Source of the DNA: CAZMSQ01 sp964569025
GTDB taxonomy: Bacteria; Bacteroidota; Bacteroidia; Chitinophagales; Saprospiraceae
DNA: 8,737 bases
Assembly (NCBI GenBank): GCA_964569025.1
Contig: CAZMSQ010000067.1
Span: 1 to 8,737 of the forward strand
Reading direction: 5' to 3'
The stretch's first letter is position 1. Each line of letters starts with the position of its first letter. Made by a program: the position numbers and the translations under genes. The notes below the pieces were generated by a model. That model was given only the letters and a program-made list of their open reading frames with translations. It was not told the origin of the DNA and did not search any database. Of this stretch, positions 6,705 to 8,737 are shown in pieces.

Positions 6705-7238
6705 ATGACATTTTTCAGAGCATCCATTCCCATTCTCCTCTCTATTTTCTTCTTTGCTGTCGGTACGTCAGGAGTTGCTGCTCAGCGTATTGCATATATC
6801 GACATGGATAAAATCCTGAATAGTCTGCCCGAATATCAGCAAGCGCAGCAAGAGTTGGACCGGGTTGCGCAAGACTGGCGGCAGGACATTGCCCAGAAAT
6901 ATGATGTCATCAAGGGGATGTACAATAAATATCAGGCTGATCAGGTGCTGCTGAGTGAAGATATGCGCAAGCAGCGAGAAGAAGACATCATGGCTCGCGA
7001 GCAGGATGTCAGAGAATTGCAAAAGCAGCGGTTCGGGCCGGAGGGAGACTTGTTCAAGCGACGCAAACAGCTGGTCGAACCCATTCAGGATAAAGTCTAC
7101 TCGGCCATCGAAACTTATGCCAATGACAAAGGCTATGATTTTATCTTTGACCGTTCGTCACCGGCAGCAGGCATCATTTTTTCCAATGCGCGGTATGATA
7201 AAACAGACGACCTCCTTGATGAACTGGGGGTCAAATAA
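6705..7238 (+). CDS. Skp/OmpH-family periplasmic chaperone, first copy
   Basis: Skp holds unfolded outer-membrane proteins in the periplasm and hands them to the BAM complex. The 177-residue product has a signal peptide ending near GVAA (about residue 26) and the family's opening strand RIAYIDMDKILNSLPEY (28-44). A long charged, Gln-rich coiled coil follows (about 45-130; the tentacles), and then the closing strand region KGYDFIFDRSSPAAGIIFSN (142-161). Length is typical. The frame also extends upstream to a TTG at 6672, but the ATG at 6705-6707 places a normal signal peptide at the N-terminus and is preferred. A candidate promoter lies 41 bases upstream. A second copy follows after 72 bases, and the two are probably cotranscribed. 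In many Bacteroidota bamA sits directly upstream, but here hutH is there on the other strand. Confidence 0.92.
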   Translation: MTFFRASIPILLSIFFFAVGTSGVAAQRIAYIDMDKILNSLPEYQQAQQELDRVAQDWRQDIAQKYDVIKGMYNKYQADQVLLSEDMRKQREEDIMAREQDVRELQKQRFGPEGDLFKRRKQLVEPIQDKVYSAIETYANDKGYDFIFDRSSPAAGIIFSNARYDKTDDLLDELGVK

Positions 7239-7310
7239 GCCGGTTACGTATTTCCCGTGCCGAACTATTGAATCATTACGAAAAATCGTTCACCAAACCA
7301 CTTCTCAACA

Positions 7311-7829
7311 ATGAAAAAACTGCTTCAAACTTTGACCGTTCTGGGTCTCCTCCTCGTGCTGAGCACCTCGTTGTCTGCCCAGAAATTTGGCTATATCGAT
7401 TCTAATGGCCTCCTGGCGGAAATGCCCGAGGTCAAGGAGATGCGGTCTAAACTGCAAGCCCTCCAGACCCAGTTGCAAAAGCAGGCCGAGAAAATGCTGC
7501 TCGATATGCAAACCAAGCAGCAGGAAGCCGCACAGAAAGATCAGCAAGGAGAGCTTTCTCCTCTTCAAAAGGAGACCATCATCAAAGAACTGCAAGCCGA
7601 TCAGGAAAATTACCTGAAATACGAGCAGGAAATGCAGCAGAAATTGGTAGACAAGGAAAATGAACTCCTCAATCCTATCCTGGAGCGCGTTAATTCCGCC
7701 ATACAGGAAACAGCTCAGGCTGAAGGATTCACATACATTTTTGATGCCAGTGTTTTGTTATTTGCCGACGAATCAGTCAACGTTATGCCGATGGTGAAAA
7801 AGCGCCTTGGTATTGAGGCAGGTAATTAA
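7311..7829 (+). CDS. Skp/OmpH-family periplasmic chaperone, second copy
   Basis: The 172-residue product has a textbook signal peptide (MKKLLQTLTVLGLLLVLSTS, cleavage probably after SLSA at residue 23). The strand KFGYIDSNGLLAEMPEV (25-41) matches the opening of the first copy. A Gln/Glu/Lys-rich coiled coil spans about 42-125, and GFTYIFDASVLLFAD (139-153) is the counterpart of the first copy's closing strand. The two proteins share fold and motif order, but the coiled coils differ clearly, so the duplication is old. Paired skp genes are common in Bacteroidota; whether they form mixed trimers or serve different clients is unknown. No terminator was seen in the 72-base gap before it, and a strong hairpin begins 10 bases after its stop. 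Confidence 0.93.
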   Translation: MKKLLQTLTVLGLLLVLSTSLSAQKFGYIDSNGLLAEMPEVKEMRSKLQALQTQLQKQAEKMLLDMQTKQQEAAQKDQQGELSPLQKETIIKELQADQENYLKYEQEMQQKLVDKENELLNPILERVNSAIQETAQAEGFTYIFDASVLLFADESVNVMPMVKKRLGIEAGN

Positions 7830-7838
7830 TTCCAGTAC

Positions 7839-7881
7839 GGAGGCAGGAAGGGAGGGCTGACAGCGTCTCCTTCCTGCCTCT
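7839..7881 (+). promoter_or_regulatory. 12-bp perfect hairpin between skp2 and murI
   Basis: GAGGCAGGAAGG at 7840-7851 is the exact reverse complement of CCTTCCTGCCTC at 7869-7880. A G-T pair at each end (7839/7881 and 7852/7868) could extend the stem to 14 pairs, around a 15-base loop. It starts 10 bases after the skp2 stop and ends 8 bases before the murI ATG. No T-run follows, so a factor-independent terminator is doubtful. It could instead protect the skp transcript 3' end, cause partial termination, or hide the murI initiation region. Confidence 0.6.
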
Positions 7882-7888
7882 CCTCCCC

Positions 7889-8683
7889 ATGGACACACGC
7901 CCAATTGGTATTTTCGACTCGGGCATTGGTGGACTGACAGTTGCCAGTGCTATCGCTGGGCGCATGCCGGCAGAGCGCCTCATTTACTTTGGCGATACCG
8001 CCCACCTTCCCTACGGAGACAAATCTCCTGAAACCATCCGCGAATACTCGTTCCGGATCGTTGAATTTCTCATCCAGCAAGACTGCAAGCTCATCGTCAT
8101 TGCTTGCAATTCGGCATCAGCCGCTGCATCAGCAGCGCTCAAAGAGCGTTTCGCTGCTCAGATCCCTCTTGTCAATGTCATTGATCCGCTCGTGCATTTT
8201 GTTGAGCGCCAACGTGTCAGAAGAGTTGGAATCATCGCAACCAAGGCCACGATCAATTCAGGCGTATATGAACGCAAATTGCAAAGCCTCATCCCGAATA
8301 TCCGACTCTTTTCCATGGCCACCCCTCTGCTCGTCCCGATGATTGAGGAGGGATTTGTCCATAATCGGGTTAGCCAGGCCATCCTGAGCGAATACCTCAG
8401 CCACCCCGGTTTTGATGACATTGAAGCCCTGTTGTTGGCCTGCACACATTATCCGCTGATCAGACCCCATATCGAGGCTTTTTTCCAAAATCGCGTCTCA
8501 GTTTGGGATTCGACGGAAGCTACTGCTACGGCAGTCTTTGACGAGCTGACGCTCCGCGGAATTCTGAGCCCTGACCGGGGCGGGCCACATTTGTTTTGTG
8601 TCTCTGACTATACGACCGCATTTGAGCAGGCAGCGAGGATGTTTTATCTGGGGGATATTCAGCTGAAGCATGTAGGTGTCTGA
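7889..8683 (+). CDS. murI: Glutamate racemase
   Basis: MurI converts L-glutamate to D-glutamate for peptidoglycan synthesis, without a cofactor. The 264-residue protein has the usual length and the family blocks in order. IGIFDSGIGGLTV (6-18) contains the Asp10-Ser11 pair, followed by IYFGDTAHLPYGDKS (32-46). The first catalytic cysteine, Cys73, lies in IACNSASA (most members read CNTA, a mild change), then IDPL (98-101). The second, Cys185, lies in ACTHYPLI with His187. Both cysteines of the two-base mechanism are present, so the enzyme should be active. The ATG at 7889-7891 follows a 12-bp hairpin by 8 bases. Coupling to the skp pair is the usual Bacteroidota arrangement. At the downstream side there are 54 bases to the window edge. 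Confidence 0.96.
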   Translation: MDTRPIGIFDSGIGGLTVASAIAGRMPAERLIYFGDTAHLPYGDKSPETIREYSFRIVEFLIQQDCKLIVIACNSASAAASAALKERFAAQIPLVNVIDPLVHFVERQRVRRVGIIATKATINSGVYERKLQSLIPNIRLFSMATPLLVPMIEEGFVHNRVSQAILSEYLSHPGFDDIEALLLACTHYPLIRPHIEAFFQNRVSVWDSTEATATAVFDELTLRGILSPDRGGPHLFCVSDYTTAFEQAARMFYLGDIQLKHVGV

Positions 8684-8706
8684 GCTTCGTGGCGATCATG
8701 AGTGTG

Positions 8707-8737
8707 CCCGTGCGAGAGGGGGCGACCACAAGGGGCG
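8707..8737 (+). repeat. GC-rich repeat-like sequence after murI, cut by the right edge
   Basis: CCCGTGC (8707-8713) and AGAGGGGGCG (8715-8724) also occur, in the same order on the opposite strand, in the structured element at 6503-6523. The remainder (ACCACAAGGGGCG) looks like the start of a palindrome whose right half is beyond the window. An ATG at 8698-8700 opens a frame across this stretch, but 13 codons of low-complexity GC-rich sequence are not evidence for a gene. Confidence 0.45.

Noticed and set aside
6494..6733. Minus-strand frame of 79 codons across the divergent intergenic region
   Set aside because: It overlaps the skp1 signal-peptide region and GC-rich palindromes and has no recognisable protein character.
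7239..7310. Terminator between the two skp genes
   Set aside because: No stem of useful length with a T-run is visible in the 72-base gap.
8698..8737. Possible start of a new gene at an ATG after murI
   Set aside because: Only 13 codons are visible, and the sequence resembles the GC-rich repeat rather than coding DNA.

Overview
The window most likely comes from a member of the Bacteroidota with mid-range GC content. The evidence is a pair of adjacent Skp/OmpH-type chaperone genes followed by murI, a folK gene coupled to a deoxynucleoside kinase gene, and a membrane-anchored TPR-AraC regulator. The lack of Shine-Dalgarno sequences ahead of most starts and a TAnnTTTG-like promoter element point the same way. 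Nothing here fixes the genus; a Saprospiria-like lineage is only a guess.

Layout. All genes from 1 to 6412 are on the minus strand. Read in the direction of transcription, the first block is hutH (histidine ammonia-lyase), an M48-family lipoprotein protease, folK (folate pathway pyrophosphokinase) and a deoxynucleoside kinase. These four overlap by 17, 4 and 4 bases, so they look like one translationally coupled operon. After a 138-base gap comes a 579-residue regulator with a signal peptide, TPR repeats, one membrane helix and an AraC DNA-binding domain. Ten bases further on is a second exported TPR protein that runs off the left edge. It may be the sensor half of a second regulator of the same kind.

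From 6705 rightwards the genes are on the plus strand: two Skp/OmpH periplasmic chaperones, then murI (glutamate racemase). In many Bacteroidota this trio follows the outer-membrane assembly gene bamA. Here the place of bamA is taken by the divergently transcribed hutH operon.

The 292-base divergent intergenic region (6413-6704) is the most structured DNA in the window. It holds a perfect 20-bp palindrome with an extra half-site, a GC-rich nested inverted repeat, a pair of 9-bp direct repeats and a candidate promoter framed by an 8-bp inverted repeat. Two sequence blocks of the GC-rich element recur in the opposite orientation after murI at the right edge, which suggests a dispersed intergenic repeat family. 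A second strong hairpin, with a 12-bp perfect stem, sits between skp2 and murI and ends eight bases before the murI start codon.

Most of the content is recognisable housekeeping. No phage, insertion sequence, CRISPR array, tRNA or rRNA was seen. The points worth following are the regulatory DNA at 6443-6541, the repeat shared with the right edge, the hairpin at the murI start, the tight coupling of four functionally unrelated genes, and the tandem TPR sensors.
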